A stretch of DNA of 64,000 nucleotides, taken from contig VXAI01000443.1 of the NCBI GenBank assembly GCA_013399305.1, positions 40,468-104,467 of the forward strand. The letters are read 5' to 3'. Each line of letters starts with the position of its first letter. The stretch's first letter is position 1. Source of the stretch: Rostratula benghalensis. Its lineage: Eukaryota; Chordata; Aves; Charadriiformes; Rostratulidae. The notes under the pieces were generated by a model that did no database searches, was not told the origin of the DNA, and was given only the letters and a program-made list of their open reading frames with translations. Both the position numbers and the translations under genes were made by a program. Below are positions 1 through 26,340 of this stretch, piece after piece.

Positions 1-2029
1 GGTACTACCTCCCACAACCACACATCTTTGGCTTTTAATGGAGTTTTTGTGGAGGTTTAGGATACTGATTAGTAAGGTAAAATATCAATTTCTGAAGGCT
101 TTATTTTTAATTATAGTAGAATTTTCTTTTTAAGTGATCGTTTTCTTGTTTAGAAAGGAAGGAAAGAGGACTGAGGGGGGTGTACCTTTTTAGTGATGAT
201 GGTGAGCTTTGGGACCTCCTTCACATCTAATTAAAAATACTTAGAAAGACTGCAAAACCAAATGGATACCAGGGTTTTAATGATAGTACTATTAAATTAG
301 CAATTGCAAGCCAATAAACTGCCTGACTGCTGTTGCTACATAATACGGCAATCTTACCTCTGCTGACTAAGAAAGGTGACCAGCAGAACACAGAAGAATT
401 ATTTTAAATCCTTTTGTCTCTCTTGATCTCCTGATGTGTACACCCATTCAGTGACTTGGATTAGAAATTTGAACAGAATTGCACAGCAGATCCCTGGAGA
501 ACTCTTGGGCCTTCTTAAGCAGACTACAAGAACATGATGGTCTGAGAAGCAGGCTGTGGACCAGACCCAGCGATTCCACTGCTTGCCTGGACAGGCTGTT
601 CGAATGCTTAATTACCCTCTCAATGTAAATTTTTTTTTCTAATATCTAGTCTAAACCTCCCCTGGTGCAACGTGAGGCCATTTCTTCTTGTTCTATCACT
701 TGTTTACTTGGCAGAAGAGACCAATCCCACCTCAGTACAACCTCCTCTCAAGGAGCTGTAGAGAGCAGCAAGGTCTTCCATCAACCTCCTTGTCTCTAGA
801 CTAAACAATCCCAGCTCGCTCAGTCACTCCTCATAAGACTTGTTCTCCAGAGCACCTGCACCAGCTTCATTGTCCTTCTCTAGACTCGCTCCAGAATCAT
901 GTCTTGTAGTGAGGGGCCCAAAACTGGACAAAGGTGAGGTGGGGCCTCACCAGTGCTGAGTACAGGGGCCAGTCAGTGAGTGAGTCACTGTTTGAAGAAC
1001 ATAAGCTACATATATATCCATGTTGCTAAGTTCTAGCTTGTTTAGAGAACTGATAAAAAGCTGCACTTAACCCACTAAATGAAAGCCAAGACTGTAGCAG
1101 ATAAAACTGTGGATGAGACCAATAGTTAAAAAAGTGAATTGTGGCAAGGGAGCAGCCACAAGTAACCTGGGCTGTGAAGACTATAGCCTACATGTAGGAA
1201 GCTGCAGGATCTCAGAAGAAATAGGCAAAAAATGCTTTTTCGTAATGAGTGGTTATTGAAGAACATAGTGGTTATTCAGAACATAGCATTACTGAGGACC
1301 AAAGACGAAGGGAAAGCAAGTGAAGAGGCCATGAGAGATGTTGAGTAGAATATTTACTTATAAGGGATCTCATCTCTACAAGTGCTTTTGCTCCAGGCAT
1401 AAGAAACTTGAAACTATGAGTCCTGGGACAATGAAAAAATGACAAATCTGTGTGGATGCCACCAAGCAGAAAAATCTGATATTTAGTTGGAATAACACTG
1501 CAGTAGCAGCAAACACATTTTGGGATGTACAGATACTGCAAGCATATGAAGTCATGTGTTTGACCAGCTACAGCATATTGAGTCTACTACTGTTTTCCAT
1601 CGCTTTAAGAAAAGGGAAAGCACAAAATCACTCTGATGGCACACAAAGGGATCACGGTTTCCATGAGGCATATTCTGACATTGAGTGCATGCACTTCTAA
1701 ATAAACAAGCTACAAGTTTCATGCCTTTTATTTGTGATGTCCCTAACACAGGAGGATTTTTGACTATATATGGGTGTGTAGAGAAGAGATGGCAACTGAC
1801 ATTTTGAGCAAAAACAAACAGAGCAAAGATAGGCATTCCTGATTGTTCCAACAAACACCAGGCAATTTTGCAACGCGTATGCAAGTCTGAACTCTCTCCA
1901 GCTGTATAAAACTATCTGACTGAAAAGCTTAGATTTTTAGTTCCAGATTGCCCATTTCTTTTGTACATCCCTGTCACTGTTTAACAACAAAATGGGACCT
2001 CCTAGAAGAAAAAAGGTCAGACACCTTTT
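1..2029. other. Downstream flank of EDNRB, no gene seen
   Basis: Apart from the CR1 fragment at 583-975, this is AT-rich unique sequence. Overlapping reading frames around 1272-1884 on both strands show no family features and no splice context, and I read them as chance. Confidence 0.6.
583..975 (-). mobile_element. CR1 LINE fragment, 5' and 3' truncated
   Basis: Homologous to the other minus-oriented copies here: phrases such as CTAAACCTCCCCTGGTGCAA, TTCTTGTTCTATC, CAACCTCCTCTCAAGGAGC and GTGCTGAGTACAGGGG match the antisense of the CR1 3' region. The octamer tail is missing at the low-coordinate side. It lies downstream of EDNRB. Confidence 0.88.
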
Positions 2030-2054
2030 TGTAATGAATCAAAATTACAAATAT

Positions 2055-2060
2055 TTTATT
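2055..2060 (-). terminator. Candidate EDNRB polyadenylation signal AATAAA
   Basis: The plus strand reads TTTATT, so the minus strand reads AATAAA. A GT-rich element lies 60-75 bases further on in the minus direction. It is the most distal well-formed signal before the CR1 fragment and non-genic DNA; another AATAAA at about 1734-1729 is the alternative. Confidence 0.45.
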
Positions 2061-3245
2061 GGTAATTTAGTATGTTTACACTGTCTGAACCACAGAAGTT
2101 GCTACTTTAAGTGACCACAGAAAATGAAATACAGAATTATTTTACATAGCTATACAAAACAATTCCAAAAAATCCTTTAAAACATTTCAGTACATACAAC
2201 TTTCTCTTGCTAAGCCAACTGTGTGTGATTAAGAACCTTTTTGGACAGTGAAATGCTCACAGCAGATGCTCCAAAATCATAAAATTTTGCATTCAGTACT
2301 CTGAGGTGTAGTACCAGTGTATCAGTTCAGCCCACCCCATCTGAAATACCTTCATAACTCCGACAGAACTGTGTGCAGGCAAAATTCAGAGATGGGGGAA
2401 ATGAATACATGCTGGGGGAAGTAAAATCTAGCTACTGCCTGAAGGCCAAAACACAGAGATGCGATGGTAGTTTCTTAGCAGTTTCTTTTTTTTTTTCATC
2501 TCAAGCCATTGTGTGTCAACTCTTCACACCTGGACAAGCACATCAAACTCTATAAAGATGCATACGCCTCTGCAGTGGTGCTACCTGTGAGCCCATGGCT
2601 AAGGCTTATTAGCTTTTAAGTTCTATTATTCAAGGTAGCATATGTCTGCTATTGCTGAAGAGCTATTGCTGGTGCCCTAATTCTGCTCCAACTGAACTGA
2701 ATGGCTGAACATTTGTTGATTTCACTGAATGGAGGAATAGACCTGTACTGAGGAGGTTAGAAAAATGCCTGTCATCAGTATTAAGAGATTTAATCTTAGC
2801 TAGAACATAGATGCAGGGGAGCTCTCCTGTGTATTTTTTAACTGCATGAGAGCAGAGGTCTTGAAAATTTTTACTAGAGGAAATGAGATCTTCAGTAAAA
2901 TTACTGCTTTGAAAAATACAGCGAAAAAGACAAGACGTGTACTAATACCTATATATTAATTCCAAAAAGTGGGCAGGATATATAGTCTTTATTTGCAAAA
3001 CCTAAATGTCTGACTTAGCAGGACTCATCTTAACAAAGAATTAGGGCAGGAAAAAATGAAAAATATGTTACACATTTGCCAATACAACAGCTATATTTTA
3101 AATAAAAATAACAATAATATACATGTACAGTATTGTAATGATATAACTTGATGAAAATAACACTGATCAGTATCAAACTTAGGATTTAACTGATTATCCA
3201 TCCTTAACAGATGAAACGCATTTCACAGAAATAGATGCAGGAGGA

Positions 3246-3333
3246 GTGAAGTGAAGTGAAGTGAAGTGAAGTGAAGTGAAGTGAAGTGAAGTGAAGTGAA
3301 GTGAAGTGAAGTGAAGTGAAGTGAAGTGAAGTG
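3246..3333. repeat. Pentanucleotide microsatellite (GTGAA)17, read as (TTCAC)17 on the EDNRB strand
   Basis: Seventeen perfect copies of GTGAA run from 3246 to 3330, followed by a partial GTG. There are no interruptions, so it is probably length-polymorphic. It falls inside the predicted EDNRB 3' untranslated region. Confidence 0.97.
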
Positions 3334-5310
3334 GATATTCATGGCTTACCGTGAGAAAGTTACCACGGAAGTTAAGGTAAAGCTGTAAAGAACAAAACTT
3401 TAAATAGATTTCTATTTATAAAAGTTCAGCATTATAGTGGTTGGGTGCATGTGCTGCAGGAAGACAGTAACAGCGACCTAAAGGTAGACAATAGACCACA
3501 CAGGCACACGTACTCACATGCACAAACACACACGTGCTCATGCTCCAATGCATGTGCATAGGTCCTCAGCTTGATTACACAAGCATACACTTACTAGCTT
3601 TTGATGGGGCAACACCAGGAATGGGGTCCACCTCTCCTGTTTTCAGCTGTCTGCAAGGTAGCTGTAGCTACCTAAAGTCCAGATGAGATGAAACTCATCT
3701 AAGATAATGTCAGCTGAACATTTTAATGAAATCTGTTTTCGTCCTGAGAATATTTAAGGCACTTTTTAAAAAACATCTGACGATAATCAACACTGGGGAA
3801 AAAATTTGGAAATTAAAAAGAAAATTCCTGAGTTTTGATAAATATTTTTATTATAATAAAATAATGTGCCTATTGAAGTCACATCTTTTAAAAAAGTATG
3901 TTATATGACTTTTTTTTTTTCTTGAAAAACTCATGCCTTAGTGCACAAAATTATGTTATTAAGTCTTTGGGGACATCTGTAACAAATTAATAGGAAATGA
4001 AAAGTCAAAGAATGACCTGTCATGTATGTACAAAACGTGCATTGCTCCTGGCAACATACATCATGTTTACTACAGGCATCTTTATTTTTCTGTTTTCTCA
4101 CAGGGTCCTGCCCATATTTTAATACTTTATAATTAATTACGCTTCACTAAACTATTTACAGAAGCAGAAACTAATCACACATCTTCTTAAGCCCATAAAT
4201 ATGGAACTACAGAAGTAGTATTTTAAAACAGTATGAAGACGAGTGTGCTACATAGTACAGTTTGTGAATTATTTTCTTTATTAAGATTTAAATCTAAATG
4301 AAAATAGAAGTTCAATTTCTCCCTCTGTTTAACTTGGTATACAATTTTTTCCACCTGCCATTTCTAAAGGGTGTTGCCCCAAGACAGTATTTGGGTTGCA
4401 AAAACAGCTGTAATTTTGTTGCAGAAGTAAAGAACCATCAGGTTCTTGAATGCCCACTGTTTACATGGGAAACAAACAATTTGTTTTCAGTTAAAAAGAG
4501 CTGTTTTCCAATACTAGCCATTGTTGGTCTAGTTTTAGCAGTATTAATTTTTGCTTTTCCTGTGTTTTTCTCTCCTCTGCTGCCATTTAACATGAGTAAT
4601 GTGGAAAGAGTGAAATGCACCATACCCAAATGCTGCCAAATGCATTGAACAGACAAAGTGGTTACAAAATGGTATTTATAGAGACCGTGGGAGGTTCCTT
4701 CTAGCAAGAATAGGTAAAAATAATCATCAGTGACATGCACTTTTGACTTGACTGCATCCTTTAATATTTTCATTAGCTACCTCTACAACATCTTTGATAA
4801 AAATGTTACTTTTTTATGTTTAAACTTCTATTACAGAGTATTTAATGTTTTATTTAAAAAAAAAAACACAACCCACAATAGTGATGGTGGTTAATCTGCT
4901 TTATAAAAGATAATATAGAGAGTTATATATAATAATGGCTTTGATCCAATTAACATTATATTATACTGCTTAGCAATTACTGCGACCTCAGTTCCTACAA
5001 CTGTGATAGTGAATACAAATAATGGTTTAATGTACAGGAAGTGGGGATCATTTGGAAGTGCTGATTCAGAAGTATTCAAGTGCTTGTTCTTCATACGCTT
5101 TTCTTCATGCTCCGTAAATGACGGTTTTATAAATGTCCATGATTTTGAATGTCACATGGCTTTGGGGCAGTTGTTTCTATAACGTTCTTTTTTTTGTGCA
5201 AACACAAAACTAGATTTTTCTCAACGTTACCATCTCGTTAAAAGTAATTGCCACTTGCACTTAAAAAGGCACCAGCATTAATGTAAGAGACTATACCTTT
5301 AATGCTTGTT

Positions 5311-19582
<14,272 letters not shown>

Positions 19583-19864
19583 GGCCCTGCGGCACAGCCG
19601 ATCCCCCGCCGTCACCGCCGACCTGCGCGGAGAGAGGGGACAGGGCGTCAGCTGGTGGGACGGACACCGAGCCCCGCCGGTCGCCGCCATCGCTCCCGCC
19701 GCCCGGGGACGGAACCCGCTGCGGGACGGGGCCGGGCGGCGGGGCCGGCGGTGCAGCCGGCAAAGCAGCGCCGGTAGCGAAAACCTGCCCGGGGCTTCGG
19801 GGCGAGAAATCCCCTCCGGTCAGAGCTGTTCGGCTCTTGTCCCTCTGCTCCTCTCCCCCTCACC
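19583..19864 (-). other. EDNRB: Candidate spliced 5' leader: intron 19863-19623 upstream of the EDNRB start
   Basis: On the minus strand a donor GCGAG|GTGAGGGG lies at 19864/19863 and an acceptor at 19623/19622 (TCTCTCCGCGCAG|GTCGG) is preceded by a pyrimidine-rich run and a CTGAC branch-like sequence. Removing these 241 bases joins AG of the upstream frame to G, keeping a continuous reading frame into the EDNRB ATG. Not confirmed by any transcript. Confidence 0.45.
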
Positions 19865-20168
19865 TCGCCGAAGAGCCGAGCCGATCCTCCCCGCCCGCCG
19901 CCTGCGGGGCTCTGCCTTGCCGAGCGAGGGAAACGCGCTCCGCCGGTTGCCGTGCTCCGCACTCCGGCTTGCTGTCCCCTCCCCGGACCGGCTGCCGCCG
20001 CTCGCCGGCGATGGGCGCCCAGGAGAAGGAGAGGCGGGGAAAGACGGGCAGTGGCAGCGGGACCCGGCGACCGTCAACCGCGAACCAAACCCCCCGGTGG
20101 CTGAAGCCGCTCCAGCGGGGCAGGGCCCCCCCCGCCTTTTCTAAAAAATTCAACCGCATCTGGCCCAT
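19860..20168 (-). CDS. Upstream ORF of 102 codons in the EDNRB leader
   Basis: The frame starts at ATG 20168 (in-frame TGA two codons before it) and ends at TGA 19862-19860, 277 bases before the EDNRB ATG. The product is Arg-, Gly- and Pro-rich with no recognised domain, and composition alone could produce it in GC-rich DNA. The start context is weak (C at -3, G at +4). If the candidate leader intron is spliced, the terminal Arg codon is kept and the frame runs on through 13 more codons into EDNRB. It might inhibit EDNRB translation as an upstream ORF, or be meaningless if transcription starts below it. Confidence 0.25.
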   Translation of the reverse strand: MGQMRLNFLEKAGGALPRWSGFSHRGVWFAVDGRRVPLPLPVFPRLSFSWAPIAGERRQPVRGGDSKPECGARQPAERVSLARQGRAPQAAGGEDRLGSSAR

Positions 20169-20183
20169 CAGTCACGGCCAGAC

Positions 20184-20259
20184 NNNNNNNNNNNNNNNNN
20201 NNNNNNNNNNNNNNNNNNNNNNNNNNNNNNNNNNNNNNNNNNNNNNNNNNNNNNNNNNN
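20184..20259. other. Assembly gap, 76 N, in the EDNRB 5' flank
   Basis: A run of N in GC-rich promoter or leader DNA. The true length and content are unknown. Confidence 1.
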
Positions 20260-20747
20260 TCCCAGTCCAGCCCCTCCGCCCGCCGGCAGTGCCGTGCCTC
20301 CCTCCAGCCGCTCTCGGGGGTGTGCGTCCCCCTGTCCCCCCCATCGGCTGCCAAGTGCTCCGTACTCCGGGACCTAGCCGGCGACCTGCCTCTTTTGCAG
20401 CCCCCCCCCGCCTCGTCTTGTACCAGGTTGGACTTGTGGCAGCCTAAAAAAGTGATTTTGTGGGGGCTTGAAACAATTTTTTTTTCAGATTCTTCAGGTT
20501 GTTACGGGAGGTTTTGGCGTTGTTAGAGGATGCCTGCGGAGAAGAAGAGGGCTCTTCCCCGCTGTCCCCTCCGACACCCGTTCCCAGTAGATGGGTACGG
20601 GGTTCTCCCTCCGGATTTCGTTCCCTTCTGCGGACGGCCCCCTTCCACATCCGTGGCACACATGCTGGAGAAGCGCCTACGAGATTAGTGCCACGTTTTA
20701 AAGCGCTTCGCAAACTTTTTCACAAACGCAATACGTGCGTTTGCTCC

Positions 20748-20754
20748 TCTTATA
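20748..20754 (-). promoter_or_regulatory. EDNRB: Candidate TATA box (TATAAGA) upstream of EDNRB
   Basis: The minus strand reads CTATTTTTGGTATAAGAGGA across 20758-20739. A TATA-like core at the upstream edge of the CpG island would place a start site near 20720. The preceding CTATTTTTGG resembles a CArG box with one mismatch. CpG-island promoters often lack TATA, so this may be incidental. Confidence 0.3.
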
Positions 20755-20759
20755 CCAAA

Positions 20760-23700
20760 AATAGCGTTTTGACTGTTTTTGAAGTCGCAGTGGTGGAGCT
20801 CTGTTATCTGGGTGCCGCCTTGGGAAGCCTCAGCAATGCAGCTCGTTCCAGTCCTAGCACCCTTCAGTGAAGCGTAAGGAAAGGAGGGAAGACATGTGTA
20901 CTGGATTTTGTGGAGACTGAGAACAGCCTCTGAAGGCTGGAAACAATCGCATGCCTAACTAAAAAGAGATTAATTTAAAACTGTTTTCCAGCATCTCTCC
21001 GTACACGTCTCTTCCTGACTTTTTTTTGTTTTTTAAATCACGCTAAATCATATGCAGAACATGGATGTCTAAGAGCTTTATTACAGAAGTTACCCACTCG
21101 CCGACAAATGTTTCTTCCAAACGTATCTCTGAAATTGCTGGTCTGATCTAGGTCATCTTTCCAGCACCTCCTTCTTACATCTTCCTGAGGCACTGTAGCA
21201 GACAGCCTTTCCCCATCCTCATTTACCTTCTTCCTTTTCACATCTCCCTCTTCGTTTTTAAGGTCGGCCATATCAAACACCTTTCCCATTTAATCACTCT
21301 TGATCCATTTCCTAATTTGGCTGGGATGCTAATTTTTCTTCCCTGTTTTACATTGCAGTATTTGTGAAATCAAGGCACTAGAGTAACTTCTAAACTGCGT
21401 GAGGGGAGCAGGGGGTTGATTGCACTCCGTCTGGAAGACTGGTCTTTTCAGGTTCAGGCTTTATCAGACTGTTTTCCAGCACTAAGATGATTCCTCTCCC
21501 AATGAAAAATGTGTGAACATTGAATTAACCCTATAGCACTCTGAGTCCTGAGAGCTTATAGTCTTTGTGTCTTCACTTCTTCATTTTCTCAATTTCCAAT
21601 TCACCAATCTGTAAGTGAAAGATATTTTGTTAAATGCAGTATTGATCTTTTTTTTTTTTTTTAGAAACTCTTGCCAATTAACATAGCATTAACCTTTATC
21701 TTCAAACGCTTTTTACTTACACCGTTCTTTTGTTAAGTCTCAGATGCCCCTAAGCTGATCCTGACCATCAAAAAATAGACTGCAGCTGCACTGGGATAAA
21801 TTTGCTAACATTTTTGTTAGCGCAACTTCACAAGATAAGTTTGCTGCTCTTTGGTAGCAACAGCATTGGTGCCACTTACTTCAGCTGCAGAAGTTTTAGT
21901 AATTGCAATTTAGTTTCAGGAAATTTAATAGAAAGATTAATATATGCAGAGCTCCGGGCAGCTGCTGACACCTGAAGCCAAATTACTCCGTAGTATTGCA
22001 CAAAGTGGGTCTCTGTGACAACGTGTCTGGCTGCCAGCAGTTGGTCTGGATCAGAGCTCTTTTCATAATTACTGATGGTTATGAGGAGCAATCAATAGTG
22101 AAATGCTCATCAGAAACAATGGGATAGTCAAGGAAATAAAAAATAGCTGAATTCACCAGCGTTTTTGTTTCTACTATGGCTTTTCAGAGATTAGAATATT
22201 TGAGAAATTAAAAAGAGCATATGCTGTGGTGCAAGTCTCCTTTAATTAGTGAAAAACTAAAATAAAAAACACAGTTTCATAGAAATTTATGTGAGGATTA
22301 AGATAGTACTGTCTTAAACACTGAGAGCACAGTGGATATTTTGGCAAATTAACAGTAGTTTTAATGAAGAAGAAACTAACAAGATTAATCTAGATTGCAA
22401 CAAAAGAAAACCAGCTGTAGATATAATAGACTGGTGCCCCTCAAGTGGCCTTTGCTAATTAAGCTACAAAATAAATTCCTTACTGAACTTTGTTGAATTA
22501 AAACATGCAAACTGCTGCACATGTATCTGGCTTGCTTTTTGCTTTTTTTTTTTTCTTTTCTAGAAAGCAGAATTACTCCTTGTGCTATGGAAAGTTCACT
22601 TTTGTACAGAACAAGGAAAGTCACACCACCATCCAAAGATTCTCCAGACTCTCTGGCACTCATTTTATTATCTTCTGTTCTTCCACTGTGCTCCATCCCA
22701 CTGGCTATTAACAGTTCTATGAATGATAGCCGCTGACTATTTTAATTATGTCAGATGCAAAATTTTCATCAATGACTGATAACACTCTGATCTATTTGGG
22801 TTTGGGTCTTCGAAGTGTCATACAGGAAGTGAACAGACCAGATAACTTGTAATCACCACCAGAATGACTCTTAACCGCAAAAAGACTTCAAAAATTATTC
22901 TGGATTATGTAGCACAGATCATGAGAAGTGGTCATGATTATGGCATCAGAAATGCTTTTATTAATAATCTCATGAGACTCACTGCAGGACTGTATATTTT
23001 AATTCATGTTACACTCATTGAATCAATGGGAATTTTGTCAGGGGCTTGCAGGTACTTTTGCAAATCTCATTGATTTTCTGCTTAGGTTGTTGAGTAATTA
23101 AGTAGCCTTGGAACTCTGCCCCATCAGGCCTGCTTTTCTTTTTACTGAGTCTGGTGGAAACCTGCTTACTAACTGGGGCAAGCCTGGGATGAATAGAAAG
23201 AAAAGCCGTCTCAGTGTGAGCCACGCATTAGATGCATGAGGTGAATTAAAGTCAGAAAACAGTTTTCTGTGTTTTAGAAGTCACCACAGAAGCAATACCA
23301 ATGGCAGCTTTAAAGTACTTTGAGAAATTAGCATGTTGCAGTTTTGTAACTGCGCATATTATGTGCTGGAAAGAGGATACAGAAGAATGTCTTGTTTGTT
23401 TTTTTTTTTTTTTTTCCTAGTGCACGTTCATGCAAGAATGTAAAATTCTTTTTAGTGTGATATGTAGCTGTTCTTTGTCTCTTCTTCTACAAAGATAACT
23501 TCTATAAAGTATAGTGCTGGCTGTCAACTGCAATGTATTGACCTACCTAATTTTTGAAACACTGGGACAATGTTTTGCCATGAGAGGCTATGATAAAACA
23601 GTAACAATAACAATAGATATCACAAAAACCCCAAAGTTTGCACACAGATACCTATTTTAATGTAGATTATATTGTAAATTATTCCATATTTCATCTTAAA

Positions 23701-24220
23701 ACAGCAAGATGCGAAACAATGAAAGAGAAATTTGTACTAATAAGATCACATTTATCTGCCTCATAGTCCTCATTTATATGAGTTCAAGGATTTTTATATG
23801 GAATAAAGATTAAGCCTATAAGTCAGTCTTATTGCTAACTCAAATTTTATATTCCCATCTAACTCTAAGATTAAAAATACTATGCCACTCAGTAAAACCT
23901 ATTCCCCTCATCCTTCATATTCAGCACCAGTGAAGAAAATAACAAGGTAAATTAAAGTTCTGAAATTAATATAGCAGCATGTCAATTAACTTGAGGTATA
24001 AAATACACTGAATTGCTGTCTGTTGAAGGAAAAGCTACCAAAGTGGATTTGGGAATGTAGCTGCAGGTTTGAAAGAGTGGCATTACTGAATTTTATGGAA
24101 ATTATTAAAGACACTTTTTTCCACACTACTTTAGTAGAGTAAAGGTGACCAAGTTTACTTTTAAATTCCAGTTGTAGTAGGAGTTTGGATGAGATTCTCC
24201 CAGGAAGCCTAGATAAGAGC

Positions 24221-24251
<31 letters not shown>

Positions 24252-24862
24252 GAAATAAATTTTTCAGCTGCTGGGAAATGCATGAATTTTTACAATGGAG
24301 GTGATAACTGACCATACATTGTTTATGTTGCACAGAAATCACTCCAGGCAAGCCTTTCAAGTCTGGATTAAATTCATTTCTGGACAAAATGTCTGACCTC
24401 AACAGGAGGTGCGGTGATTCACGCATCCATGCTCTTCTGCAAGTGTGGCCATGTAATACAAACACTGCATTCATCTGGATAGAATGAGCCCACCACCATG
24501 TACTGACTTTAAATCTCACTGATAAGCTGTACGTCAATAAAGTCATTCAGTTAAAAATCACTAGAATAAAGAAATCCATGCTGTAAAACAAAAGAGGGCC
24601 TCAAGTTCTAGACACCTGGCTATCCACAGGCTCCTTTTTGTCTTGCCTCTGTTCAGGATCATTCCAACTAGATCCAAATCAAACCTGTTACTGTGGGCTC
24701 AGCCCTAAGTAGCAGTGATGAAAGGCAGTTCTTGTCACAAGGCAGTGGGGGCTCCTTCTGGGCAGTAGCGTGGCTTCACTTTCTAGCAACTAAAATAATC
24801 CCTGGGAATCCTTTGCTTGTGTTGGACAGGGAGACACTTCCATTTCTAAGGTGAGCCTCATT
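20760..24862. other. Upstream intergenic DNA, no gene seen
   Basis: AT-rich unique sequence, with T runs at about 21649-21661 and 23399-23416 and an A run at 24229-24251. A 186-codon minus-strand frame at 23986-24546 runs across the A tract, which makes its phenylalanine stretch, and has no family signature. I see no exon here. Confidence 0.6.
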
Positions 24863-24919
24863 CCCTTGAGGGGACTTGATGATCTTAAGAGTCTCTTCCA
24901 AGCTAAAAGATTCTATGAC
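24863..24919 (+). mobile_element. CR1 LINE 3' terminal fragment
   Basis: GGACTTGATGATCTTAAGAG, then TCTTCCAAGCTAAAAGATTC with TATGAC, matches the last 50 or so bases of CR1 up to one tail octamer. Confidence 0.82.
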
Positions 24920-25451
24920 TTTCACCAAACTGCACTGACAGAATGCAGTAGTTGTCTACCCCGGGAAGTGAGCAAGAGACAGTGTTTAGATGCCATATAC
25001 CCCAAGAGGCAGTATTGTTTACATGGATGATTGGAAGCTATTCAAATATTCATAGAGACCTAGAAAAGGTTTTTGACAGATTTGCCGCACGTCCTTGGGC
25101 TCCAAGTTTTTCTCTTGTAAGACATAAAAAGATCCTATCTGTGCAAATAGGTCCTCGCTGACAGAACCTTTGAAGAAGCTCTTCACTTTGATTTCAAATT
25201 GGGCTGTGGATGAAAAACAGTGCTTGGCCGTTGTCTCGGTTTTGGACATTGGCCATGGAAATAGCCGGGTAGCTCATCATCTCTCAATGCAGAGAAGGTC
25301 AGAGTGCTCTCTTCTGCAGGTCAGCAAGGACTGAAGCTCTTTGATACTTTTTAGGAAGCTTCTAACACAAGTCCTTCCAGACACCACATTTCTGGTAGTA
25401 GGAATTTCTGAGACCCAGATCTGATGAACTGAAATAGGCTTTCTCAGATGA

Positions 25452-25553
25452 GTTGATCTAGGTGTTCCTGCTGTGGCAGGGGGATTGGACTAGATGATCT
25501 TTCAAGGTCCCTTCCAATCCCTGATAGTCTGTGATTCTGTGTGTGATTCTGTG
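25452..25553 (+). mobile_element. CR1 LINE 3' end
   Basis: It contains GATCTAGGTGTTCCTGCTGT, GGATTGGACTAGATGATCTT, and a tail with GTGATTCTGTGTGTGATTCT, i.e. more than one degenerate octamer. Confidence 0.94.
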
Positions 25554-26340
25554 AGTGCAGCTGCTTGCTGAGATGGCTATTGTAATTACACTTTTCAAGG
25601 TACTATTGAAAGTTTTGTATTTTAAATAGACGTTCTGTAGTTAATATAGACACACGTCTCCTCAGGACCTCATCAAATACAGTCCTTAGTATATTGAAAA
25701 CAGGGATGTGCTATTTTGTACTTTTTGCAGCAAAGTCTGGCCTCCACCAATTAAAAAGATGTGACCACGGAGTAACACGACTTCTCCCTTTATATGGTAT
25801 AGGCTCAAACTGTGAATGTCAGTCTTAGTAAGAATATCTACCTTTAGTGCTAGGGGATCATATGCTATTAGCCAAGGGAAAACAGGAATTCTGTCTTCAG
25901 ATCCTGCTTTCTTTAGAGAAGGTGACTTCGGGAATAAGCCTCAAAATCTGACATTGTTATTGACATTACTGAAATCTTTCCTTCCGTCCCAGACATGGTT
26001 TATATTACTTTGACACACAGCGGATTCTGGGCTTAAAAGCCGAAGTGGGTTCTTTTGCTCAGGTGCACAGCCACTACTAAAACAATGCTTTAACAAAAAC
26101 CATACAGCTATTGACTTGCAACCTCAAAGTCCCCCATAAAAGGTAGACCACCCTGTTGCTGTGCAATAAATGCTTCTTTATTTTGCTGTCCTTTCTTCTC
26201 CCAAGTGCATTGGAGTTGGGTTTTTTTGTTTTTCTAGATCCTATTTTGGTGCTGTGATTTTGTGTGACATCTTTTCCTGCTGTCTCTGGTCCTTCAGTTG
26301 AGTAGGTTTGGTAGCCCCAGGCATTACCATCACTATTCTT

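Larger units (their letters stand above)
2030..5310 (-). other. EDNRB: Probable EDNRB 3' untranslated region
   Basis: This AT-rich stretch of about 3.3 kb follows the EDNRB stop and has no CR1 insertion, unlike the flanking DNA, which suggests an exon under constraint. On the minus strand AATAAA occurs at 2060-2055, and just beyond it (about 1997-1983) lies a GT-rich TTTTGTTGTT stretch, which is what a cleavage site near 2030 needs. Earlier possible signals occur near 4280, 4080 and 2987, so shorter forms are possible. Short reading frames here, such as 4298-4648 plus, look like chance. The extent is inferred; no transcript was seen. Confidence 0.5.

Noticed and set aside
4298..4773. Frames of 111-116 codons on both strands in the 3' untranslated region
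   Set aside because: Antisense partners of each other with no features; they lie in the probable EDNRB 3' untranslated region.
23986..24546. 186-codon minus-strand reading frame, the longest outside the EDNRB region
   Set aside because: It runs through the A tract at 24229-24251, which supplies a phenylalanine run. It has no domain, signal or repeated motif that I recognise, and no neighbouring exon.
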